A DNA stretch of 64,000 bases. Origin: Lachnospiraceae bacterium (GTDB lineage: Bacteria > Bacillota > Clostridia > Lachnospirales > Lachnospiraceae). The stretch lies in the NCBI GenBank assembly GCA_910574195.1, contig CAJTBF010000001.1:1-64000 (forward strand), read 5' to 3'. A program made the position numbers and the translations under genes. The notes below the pieces were generated by a model. That model was not told the origin of the DNA, did no database searches, and saw nothing but the letters and a program-made list of their open reading frames with translations. Below are positions 50,879-59,224 of this stretch, piece by piece. The stretch's first letter is position 1. Every line of letters starts with the position of its first letter.

Positions 50879-53530
50879 TTACCAGCGGTTTTTTAATTTA
50901 TTCTGCAAACGATAGATGACATTCAGTGCCTCCACCGGCCTGAGATTTCCCACGTCAATATTTTTCAGTTCTTCCAGTACGTCGTCGTCCTGCACCGTAT
51001 CAAACAGGGAAAACTGTGCCAGATCTACTTCGTCGTATTTGCGGGCTTTCTTCTTTTTTGCGGGCTGCGCTTCCCGGACGGCAAGTTCGCTTACCCGGGC
51101 CGTAATATCGCCGTCCGCCAGATCTTCCACAATTTCCTTTGCCCGGCGGATCACCGGTTCGGGCACGCCGGCCAGTTTTGCCACCTGGATTCCGTAACTT
51201 TTGTCGGCGCCCCCTTTGACAATCTTACGCAAGAATACGATATCGTCTCCTTTTTCTTTCACGGCGATACAATAGTTGTTGACATGTTCGATTTTTCCTT
51301 CCAGTTCCGTCAACTCATGATAGTGTGTGGCAAATAGTGTTTTTGCGCCCAGAATTCTGGCGTCGCTGATATATTCCACCACCGCCCAGGCGATGGACAG
51401 TCCGTCAAACGTGCTGGTTCCTCTTCCGATCTCATCCAGAATCAGCAGACTCTTACTGGTGGCGTTGCGCAGAATATTGGCCACTTCCGTCATTTCCACC
51501 ATGAAGGTACTCTGTCCGGAGGCCAGATCGTCGGAGGCGCCCACCCGGGTAAAGATCCGGTCCACCAGACCGATATTTGCATTGGAAGCCGGTACGAAAC
51601 AGCCGATCTGTGCCAGCAGCACAATCAACGCCGTCTGCCGCATATAGGTGGACTTCCCGGCCATGTTGGGGCCCGTGATAATGGAGATACGCTGCTTTTT
51701 GTCGTCCAGAAACGTATCGTTGCAGATAAAGGAACCCTGTGGAATCATCTGCTCCACCACCGGATGGCGGCCGTCTGTAATCTCAATCGTCCCTTTCTCA
51801 TTGATCTTCGGACGCACATAGTTGTTGCGTTCTGCAACCAGAGCCAGAGAGGCGAACACATCCAGAACCGCTATGGCCCTGGCGGTCTTTTGAATCCGCT
51901 CCACTTCCCGGGCGATGGTATCCCGCACGGTACAGTAAAGTTCATATTCCAGCGCGTACAATTTTTCTTCCGCGCCCAGAATCGTATCTTCCAGTTCTTT
52001 GAGTTCCGGTGTAATATAGCGTTCCGCGTTGGCAAGGGTTTGCTTTCTCATATAGGAATCCGGCACCAGATTCTTGTAGGAATTGGTCACTTCCAGATAA
52101 TAGCCGAAGACTTTGTTATATTTGATCCGCAGATTTTTAATTCCGGTTTTCTCCCGCTCTTCCTCTTCCAGTTTTGCAAGCCAGCTTTTTCCCTCCGATT
52201 TTGCCCGGCGTAAGGTGTCCACTTCTTCACTGTAGCCGTCCCGGATAATGCCGCCTTCCTTCATGGCAAGAGGCGGATCCTCCGCGATGGCGGATTTTAC
52301 CAGGGTGCAGAGATCCTCCAGCGGGTCCAGATCTGTGTGGATTTCACACAGAAGTTCCGCCTGCATCTCTTCCAATAGATAACAGATGGAGGGAAGCATC
52401 TCCAGGGAACCGGAAAACGCGGTCAGATCCCGGGGATTTGCGGAACCATAGGTAATCTTTGTAATCAACCGTTCCAGATCATATACCGGGGAAAGGTATT
52501 CCCGGATTTCTTCCCGGCTGATGGCTTTCTCCTTTAATTCTGCGACGGCGTCCAGACGCCGCTCAATTTCGGGGCGCGAAAGCAGGGGCTGTTCCAGGAA
52601 CTTCCGCAGGGTACGCGCTCCCATGGCCGTCCGCGTCTTGTCCAGTACCCAAAGCAGAGAACCTCTCTTCTGCTTCTCCCGCAATGTCTCGCACAATTCC
52701 AGATTCCTTCTGCTGGAACTGTCCAGCATCATATATTTTCCGGTGGTATAGGGGGTAATCCGTGTCATGTGGGACAGATCGTTCTTTTGTGTCTCCAGCA
52801 GATACTGCAAAAGCGCTCCGGCGCTGATGATGCCGCAGTCATATTCCCCCATGCCCAATGCTTCCAGAGAGGCCGCCCCGAAATGGGAGAGCAGCTTTTC
52901 CTTGCAGAGGGCGTCGTCAAAATACCAGGAGTCCAGAGAATAGACGGCAATTTTCAGCCTGCTTTTCAAATCTTCCAGATCCAGGCCGCTCATATAGAAG
53001 GACTCGTTGCAGATAATCTCCGAGGGCATAAAACGGAAGATCTCGTCTTTTAGTTTTTCCCCGTCCGGCAGTTCGGTCACAAAATAATCGCCGGTTGACA
53101 CATCTGCCACCGACACCCCATATCTGTCTGCCATGTATACGATACACATGATATAATTGTTCTTTGTCTCATCCATGGACCGGGTGTCCAGGAGGGTTCC
53201 CGGCGTTACAATCCGCACCACTTCCCGTTTTACCAGTCCTTTTGCCTGCCGGGGATCCTCCACCTGCTCACAGATGGCTACTTTATACCCCTTTGCCACC
53301 AGGCGGTTTAAGTACCCTTCCACTGCATGGTAGGGAACGCCGCACATGGGAGCGCGCTCTTCCAGTCCGCAACTCTTTCCGGTCAGCGTCAGTTCCAGTT
53401 CCCGGGAGACCGTGACGGCGTCATCAAAGAACATCTCGTAAAAATCTCCCAGTCGGTAGAACAGGATACAGTCCGGATTCGCCTCTTTTGTTTCGATATA
53501 TTTCTGCATCATTGGTGTTAATTCTGCCAC
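50879..53530 (-). CDS. mutS: DNA mismatch recognition protein MutS
   Basis: An 883-residue mismatch sensor. The mismatch-binding Phe-x-Glu is in RLGDFYEMFFDD; the ATPase has Walker A GPNMAGKSTYMRQ, LLILDEIGRGTSTFDGLS and THYHELTELE. The C-terminal HTH and MutL-interaction regions are present. It is the first gene of the mutS-mutL-miaA run and divergent from miaB. Start ATG 53530. Confidence 0.97.
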   Translation of the reverse strand: MAELTPMMQKYIETKEANPDCILFYRLGDFYEMFFDDAVTVSRELELTLTGKSCGLEERAPMCGVPYHAVEGYLNRLVAKGYKVAICEQVEDPRQAKGLVKREVVRIVTPGTLLDTRSMDETKNNYIMCIVYMADRYGVSVADVSTGDYFVTELPDGEKLKDEIFRFMPSEIICNESFYMSGLDLEDLKSRLKIAVYSLDSWYFDDALCKEKLLSHFGAASLEALGMGEYDCGIISAGALLQYLLETQKNDLSHMTRITPYTTGKYMMLDSSSRRNLELCETLREKQKRGSLLWVLDKTRTAMGARTLRKFLEQPLLSRPEIERRLDAVAELKEKAISREEIREYLSPVYDLERLITKITYGSANPRDLTAFSGSLEMLPSICYLLEEMQAELLCEIHTDLDPLEDLCTLVKSAIAEDPPLAMKEGGIIRDGYSEEVDTLRRAKSEGKSWLAKLEEEEREKTGIKNLRIKYNKVFGYYLEVTNSYKNLVPDSYMRKQTLANAERYITPELKELEDTILGAEEKLYALEYELYCTVRDTIAREVERIQKTARAIAVLDVFASLALVAERNNYVRPKINEKGTIEITDGRHPVVEQMIPQGSFICNDTFLDDKKQRISIITGPNMAGKSTYMRQTALIVLLAQIGCFVPASNANIGLVDRIFTRVGASDDLASGQSTFMVEMTEVANILRNATSKSLLILDEIGRGTSTFDGLSIAWAVVEYISDARILGAKTLFATHYHELTELEGKIEHVNNYCIAVKEKGDDIVFLRKIVKGGADKSYGIQVAKLAGVPEPVIRRAKEIVEDLADGDITARVSELAVREAQPAKKKKARKYDEVDLAQFSLFDTVQDDDVLEELKNIDVGNLRPVEALNVIYRLQNKLKNRW

Positions 53531-53554
53531 GATTGTCTTCCTTTCTCTTTCGAT

Positions 53555-53601
53555 CGCGTTTGAAAATGCTTTTCATCGGCCGATAAGATTTCAAATACGC
53601 G
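53555..53601. repeat. Degenerate copy of the GCGTGTTTGAAAAT inverted-repeat element
   Basis: CGCGTTTGAAAAT (53555-53567) and ATTTCAAATACGCG (53588-53601) surround a perfect ATCGGCCGAT. The arms resemble those of the intact element at 57443. Confidence 0.55.
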
Positions 53602-53620
53602 CCGGCCCGGCAATGAAAAT

Positions 53621-53695
53621 CACATATCCTTTATCGAACGCAAAGCGTCCGCTTATGCAAAGCACATCAGGTACGGGATGCCCGGCTGGATATAG
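53621..53695. repeat. Family U palindromic repeat, inverted copy between mutS and miaB
   Basis: Read on the minus strand it gives CCGGGCATCCCGTACCTGAT, then GTGCTTTGCAT, GGACGC...GCGTTC and ATAAAGGATA, matching the units at 43208 and 63460. Confidence 0.65.
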
Positions 53696-53752
53696 TATAT
53701 CATTTTTCCTATCGTTGGAAAAGAGTGATTTTGAAAAATCCACCGGCTTCTC

Positions 53753-53781
53753 TTGACGCAGGAAGGCCCGATTGATACAAT
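53753..53781 (+). promoter_or_regulatory. miaB promoter
   Basis: -35 TTGACG (53753-53758), 17-base spacer, -10 TACAAT (53776-53781). Confidence 0.7.
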
Positions 53782-53821
53782 GGGGCTGGTAAAAGGAAAA
53801 CGCAGAAAACGGAGAAGAAAA

Positions 53822-55270
53822 ATGAATGATAAAATAGATTTTAGCAGGATAGACTGTACAAAGGAGCCGCCGCTGGAAGAACCGGCCCGGCAATATTATT
53901 ATATGGCAAAATGCCGGCGGCATGTCCGGAAACTGGAACAAAAGCTGGGACGCCGTCCCCTCTTTTTTACGCAGACCTTCGGCTGCCAGATGAATGCCCG
54001 GGACTCGGAAAAACTGGCCGGAATCCTGGAATGTATCGGTTATGCGGAAGCATCGAAGGAGGAAGATGCTGATTTTGTGATCTACAATACCTGTACGGTA
54101 AGGGAGAATGCGAATCAACGTGTGTACGGACGTCTGGGACAACTGAACCGGATGAAAAAGAAAAAGAACCATCTGCTGGTTGCGCTCTGCGGCTGTATGA
54201 TGCAGGAGCCCCATGTGGTGGAAAAACTGAAGCAAAGTTACCGTTTCGTGGATCTGATCTTCGGAACGCACAACCTCTATCGGTTCGCCGAATTACTTGC
54301 CTGCCGGCTGGAATCCGGGCGGACGATCATTGACATCTGGAAGGATACGGATAAAATTGTGGAAGAGATTCCAAGCGACCGCAAATTTCCGTTTAAATCG
54401 GGCGTCAACATTATGTTCGGGTGTAATAACTTCTGCAGTTATTGTATCGTTCCCTATGTGCGGGGCCGGGAACGAAGCCGAAACCCGGAGGATATTTTGC
54501 GGGAAATCCGGGCGCTTGTACAGGATGGCGTGGTGGAAGTGATGCTGCTGGGACAGAATGTGAATTCCTATGGGAAAACGCTGAAAGAACCTATGAGTTT
54601 TGCGAAACTTCTGACGGAAATCGAACGGATCGAAGGACTGCGGCGGATCCGTTTTATGACCTCCCATCCAAAAGATCTGTCGGACGAATTGATTGATGTT
54701 ATGAGCCGTTCCACCAAAATCTGCCGTCATCTGCATCTTCCGCTTCAATCCGGAAGTACCCGTATCCTGGAAAAAATGAACCGACGATATACGAAGGAAC
54801 AGTATCTGGAACTGGTGGAAAAGATTCGGCGCGCCATGCCGGATCTCTCCCTGACCACCGATATCATTGTGGGATTTCCGGGAGAAACAGAGGAAGATTT
54901 TCAGGATACGCTGGAGGTTATAAAAAAAGTCCGTTATGACAGCGCCTTTACCTTTCAATATTCCAGGCGGACCGGAACGCCGGCAGCTTCGATGGAAGGA
55001 CAGATCCCGCCGGAGATCGTAAAAGACCGGTTTGACCGGCTTCTTTCGGCCGTCCAGTCTATTTCCAACGAAGTATGCGGCAGAGATACGAAGACGATAC
55101 AGGAAGTACTGGTGGAATCTGTCAATGATCACGATCCTTCTCTGCTCACCGGAAGGATGGGCAATAACCTGCTGGTTCATTTTCCGGGCGATGCATCCTG
55201 TATTGGAACACTGGTAAACGTAAAGCTGGAAGAATGCAAAGGCTTCTATTATCTGGGAACACAGGTATAA
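53822..55270 (+). CDS. miaB: tRNA-2-methylthio-N6-dimethylallyladenosine synthase
   Basis: A 482-residue radical SAM methylthiotransferase adding a methylthio group to i6A37. ATG 53822 follows GGAGAAG; a longer frame from 53753 would include the promoter and is rejected. The N-terminal UPF0004 domain has its three cluster cysteines in TFGCQMN, NTCTVRE and CGCMM. The radical SAM motif is CNNFCSYC. A C-terminal TRAM domain (about 410-480) is present. Works after MiaA, encoded divergently 5 kb away. A GTAACAG palindrome follows the stop. Confidence 0.96.
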   Translation: MNDKIDFSRIDCTKEPPLEEPARQYYYMAKCRRHVRKLEQKLGRRPLFFTQTFGCQMNARDSEKLAGILECIGYAEASKEEDADFVIYNTCTVRENANQRVYGRLGQLNRMKKKKNHLLVALCGCMMQEPHVVEKLKQSYRFVDLIFGTHNLYRFAELLACRLESGRTIIDIWKDTDKIVEEIPSDRKFPFKSGVNIMFGCNNFCSYCIVPYVRGRERSRNPEDILREIRALVQDGVVEVMLLGQNVNSYGKTLKEPMSFAKLLTEIERIEGLRRIRFMTSHPKDLSDELIDVMSRSTKICRHLHLPLQSGSTRILEKMNRRYTKEQYLELVEKIRRAMPDLSLTTDIIVGFPGETEEDFQDTLEVIKKVRYDSAFTFQYSRRTGTPAASMEGQIPPEIVKDRFDRLLSAVQSISNEVCGRDTKTIQEVLVESVNDHDPSLLTGRMGNNLLVHFPGDASCIGTLVNVKLEECKGFYYLGTQV

Positions 55271-55278
55271 GAAGATCG

Positions 55279-55309
55279 GTAACAGTGAGGCCGAGGGCTG
55301 AACTGTTAC
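55279..55309. repeat. 31-bp GTAACAG palindromic repeat, copy 2
   Basis: GTAACAG/CTGTTAC arms around GGCCGAGGGCT, starting 9 bases after the miaB stop; it differs from the copy at 10061 at three positions. It may double as a miaB terminator, though no T-run follows. Confidence 0.75.
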
Positions 55310-55463
55310 GGACATTGCCCAGAAATTGGCAGTTATATTTTGAAAAAAAACGTCCAGACTATGAATCACAAGAATGTGCATTCCTGCAAGTGTCTGTGCA
55401 AGTTCCTTTTCTCCCTGCGCGGAGAAAGCCTGCAAAGAAACACAAAGCGGGAAGGAGTGAGCG

Positions 55464-55898
55464 ATGGGAGGACGTTTTTTCGTGAAAAAATGCAGTGAAT
55501 ATCTTTTTATCTGGGCATTGGGCGGTACCCTTTATTATTCCATCGAAATGTTATTCCGTGGCTTTTCACATTGGTCCATGTTTGTTCTGGGAGGCTGCTG
55601 CCTCCTGTTTTTCGGATGGCAGGGAAAACTTTTGGAATGGAAGGATCCGCTCTGGCGGCAGGTACTCCGCTGTACATTGTTTGTAGGAGCGGGAGAATTT
55701 CTTACGGGAATTCTCGTAAATAAATGGATGAAGTGGAACGTGTGGGATTATTCCGATCAGCCGCTTCAATTGTTCGGCCAGATTTGTGTTCCCTTTTTGA
55801 TCCTGTTTTCCGGATTATGCGTACTTGGAATTTTCATCTGCGCTTATACGCTCCATTGGTTCTATGGGGAAGAGAAACCTCATTTTCACGTACTCTGA
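55464..55898 (+). CDS. PF06541-type (CmpB-like) membrane protein
   Basis: A 144-residue polytopic membrane protein (four segments). The ATG at 55464 follows AAGGAG. It matches the putative ABC-transporter type IV family pattern: GGTLYYSIEMLFRGFSHWSMFVLGG, FVGAGEFLTGILVNKWMKWNVWDYS and GQICVPFLILFSGLC. No ABC ATPase is nearby and the transport role is unproven. It stands alone between miaB and convergent small genes. Confidence 0.8.
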   Translation: MGGRFFVKKCSEYLFIWALGGTLYYSIEMLFRGFSHWSMFVLGGCCLLFFGWQGKLLEWKDPLWRQVLRCTLFVGAGEFLTGILVNKWMKWNVWDYSDQPLQLFGQICVPFLILFSGLCVLGIFICAYTLHWFYGEEKPHFHVL

Positions 55899-55911
55899 GC
55901 GAAATGATCCT

Positions 55912-56097
55912 TTACACAAACTGATTCCCTTCGGTATCATATGTGTAATCAATCTGCGCCAGCGCCTGTACAATCTCCCCTTTGGAAAGTTCCAGATCTT
56001 CACAAAGCAGATCCAGCGAAGCGTAATGATCCCGCAGTTTCGTATTGATCACACTGAGCAGCATAACCGGGTCTTTCGGTAATTGTTCTTTTAACAT
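55912..56097 (-). CDS. DUF4250 small protein
   Basis: A 61-residue protein with the DUF4250 signature QLPKDPVMLLSVINTKLRDHYASLDLLCEDLELSKGEIVQAL. Started at ATG 56097; ATG 56109 is an alternative because AAAGGA lies close to both. Overlaps the folate cyclo-ligase gene by 7 bases, so it is translationally coupled. Function unknown. Confidence 0.8.
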   Translation of the reverse strand: MLKEQLPKDPVMLLSVINTKLRDHYASLDLLCEDLELSKGEIVQALAQIDYTYDTEGNQFV

Positions 56098-56732
56098 GGC
56101 ATCATCCATCCTTTCTCTGTCACAATCTCTTCCATACGGATATCGTGGGAATCTGCCGGAATCAGGATATCGCACTGGCAGGAAAATGCCAGCCCCATCC
56201 GGTGGTATTGCGGGTGCGCGGCCAGATAACGGTCATAAAATCCTTTTCCGTAGCCGATCCGGTTCCCCAGATTGTCAAATGCCGCACCCGGTACAAGAAC
56301 CAGCACGGCGTTTTCTTTTCCAGCCCCATCCGGGCATCCCGTATCTGAAGTACTTTGCACGGGCGGCTGGTTTACGCTGTCCGGTAAGGGAGGATGTTCC
56401 GCTTTTTTCTGTGTCCGGCGCGGCTCTAAAATCCCCTGATACCCCGGTTCCAGTTCCCGAAGATCTTCCACGTAATAAAAGTGCATTTTTTCAGGACCTT
56501 CCACCCGTGGAAGCGCAACTCGCTTTCCCAGTTTCCATGCAGTCTGCAGCAAATCGACGGTTGACACTTCTCCCCGGAAAGCCGCATAACCATAAATTTC
56601 CCTGGCACGCAAAAAAAGCGGATGTGCGGCAGCCAGCCGTGTAATTTCCCGGCCGTATGCCTCCCTCACTTCCGCCCTCAACGCCTGCCGTCTGTGCAGT
56701 GCACGGGTTCTAATGTCCTTTTTTGTTTCCAA
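56091..56732 (-). CDS. 5-formyltetrahydrofolate cyclo-ligase with in-frame repeat insertion
   Basis: A 213-residue enzyme (MTHFS family) recycling 5-formyl-THF to 5,10-methenyl-THF. Start is TTG 56732 behind GGGGGAG. Family motifs: RTRALHRRQAL at the N-terminus, GKRVALPRVEG, and the ATP/metal site VLVPGAAFDNLGNRIGYGKGFYDRYLA. Between ILEPRR and VLVLVPG an extra loop of about 23 residues (running from PPLPDSV to DTGCPDG) is encoded by a complete family U palindromic repeat (56328-56398). The core looks undamaged, so the enzyme may still work. Coupled to DUF4250 and to DUF896 upstream (23-base overlap). Confidence 0.9.
   Translation of the reverse strand: METKKDIRTRALHRRQALRAEVREAYGREITRLAAAHPLFLRAREIYGYAAFRGEVSTVDLLQTAWKLGKRVALPRVEGPEKMHFYYVEDLRELEPGYQGILEPRRTQKKAEHPPLPDSVNQPPVQSTSDTGCPDGAGKENAVLVLVPGAAFDNLGNRIGYGKGFYDRYLAAHPQYHRMGLAFSCQCDILIPADSHDIRMEEIVTEKGWMMPC
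56328..56398. repeat. Family U palindromic repeat inside a coding sequence
   Basis: ATCCGGGCATCCCGTATCTG, then TACTTTGCACGGGCGGC, TTTACGCTGTCCGGTAAGG: the same order as the intergenic units at 43276 and 63460. It stays in frame with the host gene and adds no stop codon. Confidence 0.85.
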
Positions 56733-56931
56733 ATTTCTCCCCCAGATTTACAATCGTCCCGTCTTTTTCTTTGATGTCGATTTGATTGAGCTGGCTTCGC
56801 AGATTTCCCCGGATTGCCTCCAGATACTCTGCGCGAAGCAGCTTTTGTTCTTTCTTTTCTGCTTCATTGAGTCCTTCTGCCTTTGATTTTCGATACAATT
56901 CGTTAATCCGCGCGATCTTTTGTTCATCCAT
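56710..56931 (-). CDS. DUF896 (YnzC-like) protein
   Basis: A 73-residue protein starting KIARINELYRKSKAEGLNEAEKKEQ, the DUF896 signature, with LRAEYLEAIRGNLRSQLNQI. ATG 56931 follows GAGGAAAA. B. subtilis YneA-operon YnzC is a family member. It is the first gene of the group with the folate cyclo-ligase and DUF4250. Function unknown. Confidence 0.9.
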   Translation of the reverse strand: MDEQKIARINELYRKSKAEGLNEAEKKEQKLLRAEYLEAIRGNLRSQLNQIDIKEKDGTIVNLGEKFGNKKGH

Positions 56932-56982
56932 TATGTGTTTTCCTCTTTTTCTTTGGCTCCGGCGGCTTCCGGTTATTTTGCG

Positions 56983-57366
56983 TCAACTGGAATAATTTTC
57001 CAGAAATCCATATAGTTCATTGACCGTCTCGATGAATTTTCCTGCTTCCACTTCGGTTTGCACCTGTTCCGGCAGGCTGTTCAGCGGAATTTCCGTCATT
57101 TCATAAATGGTTTCCCGGTCGCTTAAATAGACGACCACATACCCCTGCAGTGCGCAGAGATAGTATCCTTCGCTCTTTTCGGCCTCTCCCTTTGTTGTAA
57201 TACTTTCCTCTTTTTCTTCCATTTGCTGTGTCTGCGGTACAGGTTCTTCCAGTCGGGCGGACTGCCTGTCCATCACATACCGATAACTTAACTGATATCC
57301 GATTCCCAAAAGACAGGTCAGAAGGAATACGGTCAGGAAAAAGCCAATATAATGTCTCACCTTCAT
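56983..57366 (-). CDS. Membrane-anchored hypothetical protein with BofC-like C-terminus
   Basis: A 127-residue protein with one N-terminal membrane segment (about 5-24), a Gln/Glu-rich linker and a conserved-looking domain (YYLCALQGYVVVYLSDRETIYEMTEIPLNSLPEQV, then GKFIETVNELYGFLENYSS). The last part resembles the C-terminal domain of the forespore protein BofC, but I am not sure of the match. ATG 57366 follows AGGAG. It could be an envelope or sporulation protein; no function is assigned. Confidence 0.65.
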   Translation of the reverse strand: MKVRHYIGFFLTVFLLTCLLGIGYQLSYRYVMDRQSARLEEPVPQTQQMEEKEESITTKGEAEKSEGYYLCALQGYVVVYLSDRETIYEMTEIPLNSLPEQVQTEVEAGKFIETVNELYGFLENYSS

Positions 57367-57442
57367 CAGGATCCACTCCTTTTTTTATTCAGTATTGGCT
57401 TTTTACAGTTTTTTATGCATGACAATTGTCTTGAATTCTTTT

Positions 57443-57526
57443 TAGAGCGTGTTTGAAAATTCATTCCTACAATCTGGTGTGAAGTGGGACACCATCTTGC
57501 AGAAAGCAATTTTCAAACACGCTCTA
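57443..57526. repeat. 84-bp MITE-like element with perfect 19-bp arms
   Basis: TAGAGCGTGTTTGAAAATT (57443-57461) is exactly inverted at 57508-57526. The interior contains CATTCCTACAATCTGG and CCATCTTGCAGAAAGC. The right arm contributes the TAG stop codon of the flippase gene. No transposase is encoded. Related degenerate copies: 53555-53601 and a half copy at 63262-63283. Confidence 0.9.
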
Positions 57527-59209
57527 GAAAACCTGACGTGCGGGCAGCAAATGATGTCTGCGGCAGAATCGGTAGATCTTTTCTCCCTGCGGCAATGTTT
57601 TGAAATCACTTTTCAGAAGTACGCCCAGCTTCAAAGCGGCAATTCCATATACGACCACCGCCACCAGAACCGATACGGTAGTTGCCAGAAATCTTCCGCT
57701 AAAGAGCAGATCCAGCACCAGGTGCAGCACATAGATGACAATTCCCATGATCACGGCGGCCGTCAATGGTTTGATAAAGGTCCGGTCCAATTCCTGCCTG
57801 TAGCCGCAGGTCTTTCGGATTGCTCTGGCATTTAAAATACTCATGCACAGAGAAAAGACAATGTTACTTCCAACCAATGCATAGATATTCCATTTTAACA
57901 GCACCAGCATAAGAAACAGTGCAACAAGATGGACGATCAAAGAGATTCCGGCATTCCTGGCAGGAGTGGAAATCTCATCCAATCCCTGCAGGATGGAATT
58001 GGAAATGGTGGAATAGCTGTACAAAATTACGGTAACCGCCCCAAACAGAAGTAAGGTGGCCGGGGTGGCGCTGTCATCATTGAACAGTAATACCATCAAG
58101 GGGGAAGCCAGCACCGTAAATCCCACAAAGCAGGGAATCGCAATCACCATGGTAAGCCGGATGGTCTGCTCAATTTTTTCGTGGATCTGTCCCTTGTCCC
58201 TCTTTGCCACAGCCGCGGTCAGACTGGGAATGACGGAAGAGGCCAGCCCGTTTGCCACCGCAAGGGGTACATTGATCAGAACATTGTATTTCCCGGTATA
58301 GATTCCCTGCAGCGCCATATATTCTTTCTCCGTGTATCCCTGCGCGGACATGATTCCGTTGAAAATAGTCAGGTCTAAAATCTGATTGATATTATAGATG
58401 GCCGTACTGAAAATGACCGGGAGGATTGTCAGAAGAAGAATCCGCAGAATCCGCCCGTAACTCTCTCTTTTGGAACTGCGGTCCATGCGGATCTGCCGCC
58501 GGATGACTCCCCGGTACGCCAGAAAAGAAAAAACCAGAAAGAACAGCGCCGCCACAGCCCCAGCCACGGTTCCCAGTGTGCCGCCCGCCGCTCCATAGGC
58601 GGCGCCCAGCAATTCTTCCTCTTTCTCTTCGGCAAGGTTCGTACCAATGCGAAACAGAATTCCGGCGCCGATCAGACTGACCGCCGCATTGACAATCTGT
58701 TCCATAATCTGGGAAACAGCCGTTGGCATCATGGTGCCCAGCCCCTGAAAATATCCGCGTAACACGCCCAGAATTGCCACAATAAACAATCCCACTGCCA
58801 GCACCCGCAGTGCATAGACGCTCAGAGGGGATTTCATCAGATTGACGGAGATGGATTCTGCCCCGAAAAAAATCAAAAGTGTCGTCAAAATTCCTACCGT
58901 TGCCGAGAATACAAACGCACACTGAAACACCCGAAACGCATTTCGTCTCTGCCGCATGGCCATCCGGGAAGCGACCAGTTTGGAAACCGCGGTAGGAAGG
59001 CTTAAGGAGGACAGCATCAATGCCATAGCATACACTTCGAACGCATATCCGTAGAACCCGATTCCCTCGTCTCCCAGAATGTTCGTCAACGGAATCCGGT
59101 AGACCACACCGATAACCTTCGTCAGTACCATAGCAACGGCAAGGATCATTCCCTGCATCAGGAAATCATCTTTTTTCTCTCTTCTTCTGTTATTACGTAC
59201 ACTAGACAT
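57524..59209 (-). CDS. MATE/MVF-type polysaccharide flippase (SpoVB/MurJ-like)
   Basis: A 561-residue membrane protein with about 14 segments; ATG 59209 follows GAGGAG. The N-terminal LTKVIGVVYRIPLTNILGDEGIGFYGYAFEVYAMALMLSS and SLPTAVSKLVASRMAM are typical of the SpoVB/YtgP group, which includes lipid II flippases (MurJ-like) and sporulation proteins. The gene ends with QVF and a TAG supplied by the MITE-like element at 57443-57526, so the original C-terminus may have been longer. It follows ybeY by 15 bases. Confidence 0.88.
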   Translation of the reverse strand: MSSVRNNRRREKKDDFLMQGMILAVAMVLTKVIGVVYRIPLTNILGDEGIGFYGYAFEVYAMALMLSSLSLPTAVSKLVASRMAMRQRRNAFRVFQCAFVFSATVGILTTLLIFFGAESISVNLMKSPLSVYALRVLAVGLFIVAILGVLRGYFQGLGTMMPTAVSQIMEQIVNAAVSLIGAGILFRIGTNLAEEKEEELLGAAYGAAGGTLGTVAGAVAALFFLVFSFLAYRGVIRRQIRMDRSSKRESYGRILRILLLTILPVIFSTAIYNINQILDLTIFNGIMSAQGYTEKEYMALQGIYTGKYNVLINVPLAVANGLASSVIPSLTAAVAKRDKGQIHEKIEQTIRLTMVIAIPCFVGFTVLASPLMVLLFNDDSATPATLLLFGAVTVILYSYSTISNSILQGLDEISTPARNAGISLIVHLVALFLMLVLLKWNIYALVGSNIVFSLCMSILNARAIRKTCGYRQELDRTFIKPLTAAVIMGIVIYVLHLVLDLLFSGRFLATTVSVLVAVVVYGIAALKLGVLLKSDFKTLPQGEKIYRFCRRHHLLPARQVF

Positions 59210-59224
59210 ACTACTCCTCATTCT

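Noticed and set aside
54293-55435. Minus-strand frame of 380 codons opposite miaB
   Set aside because: A shadow of miaB, whose catalytic motifs are intact on the plus strand.
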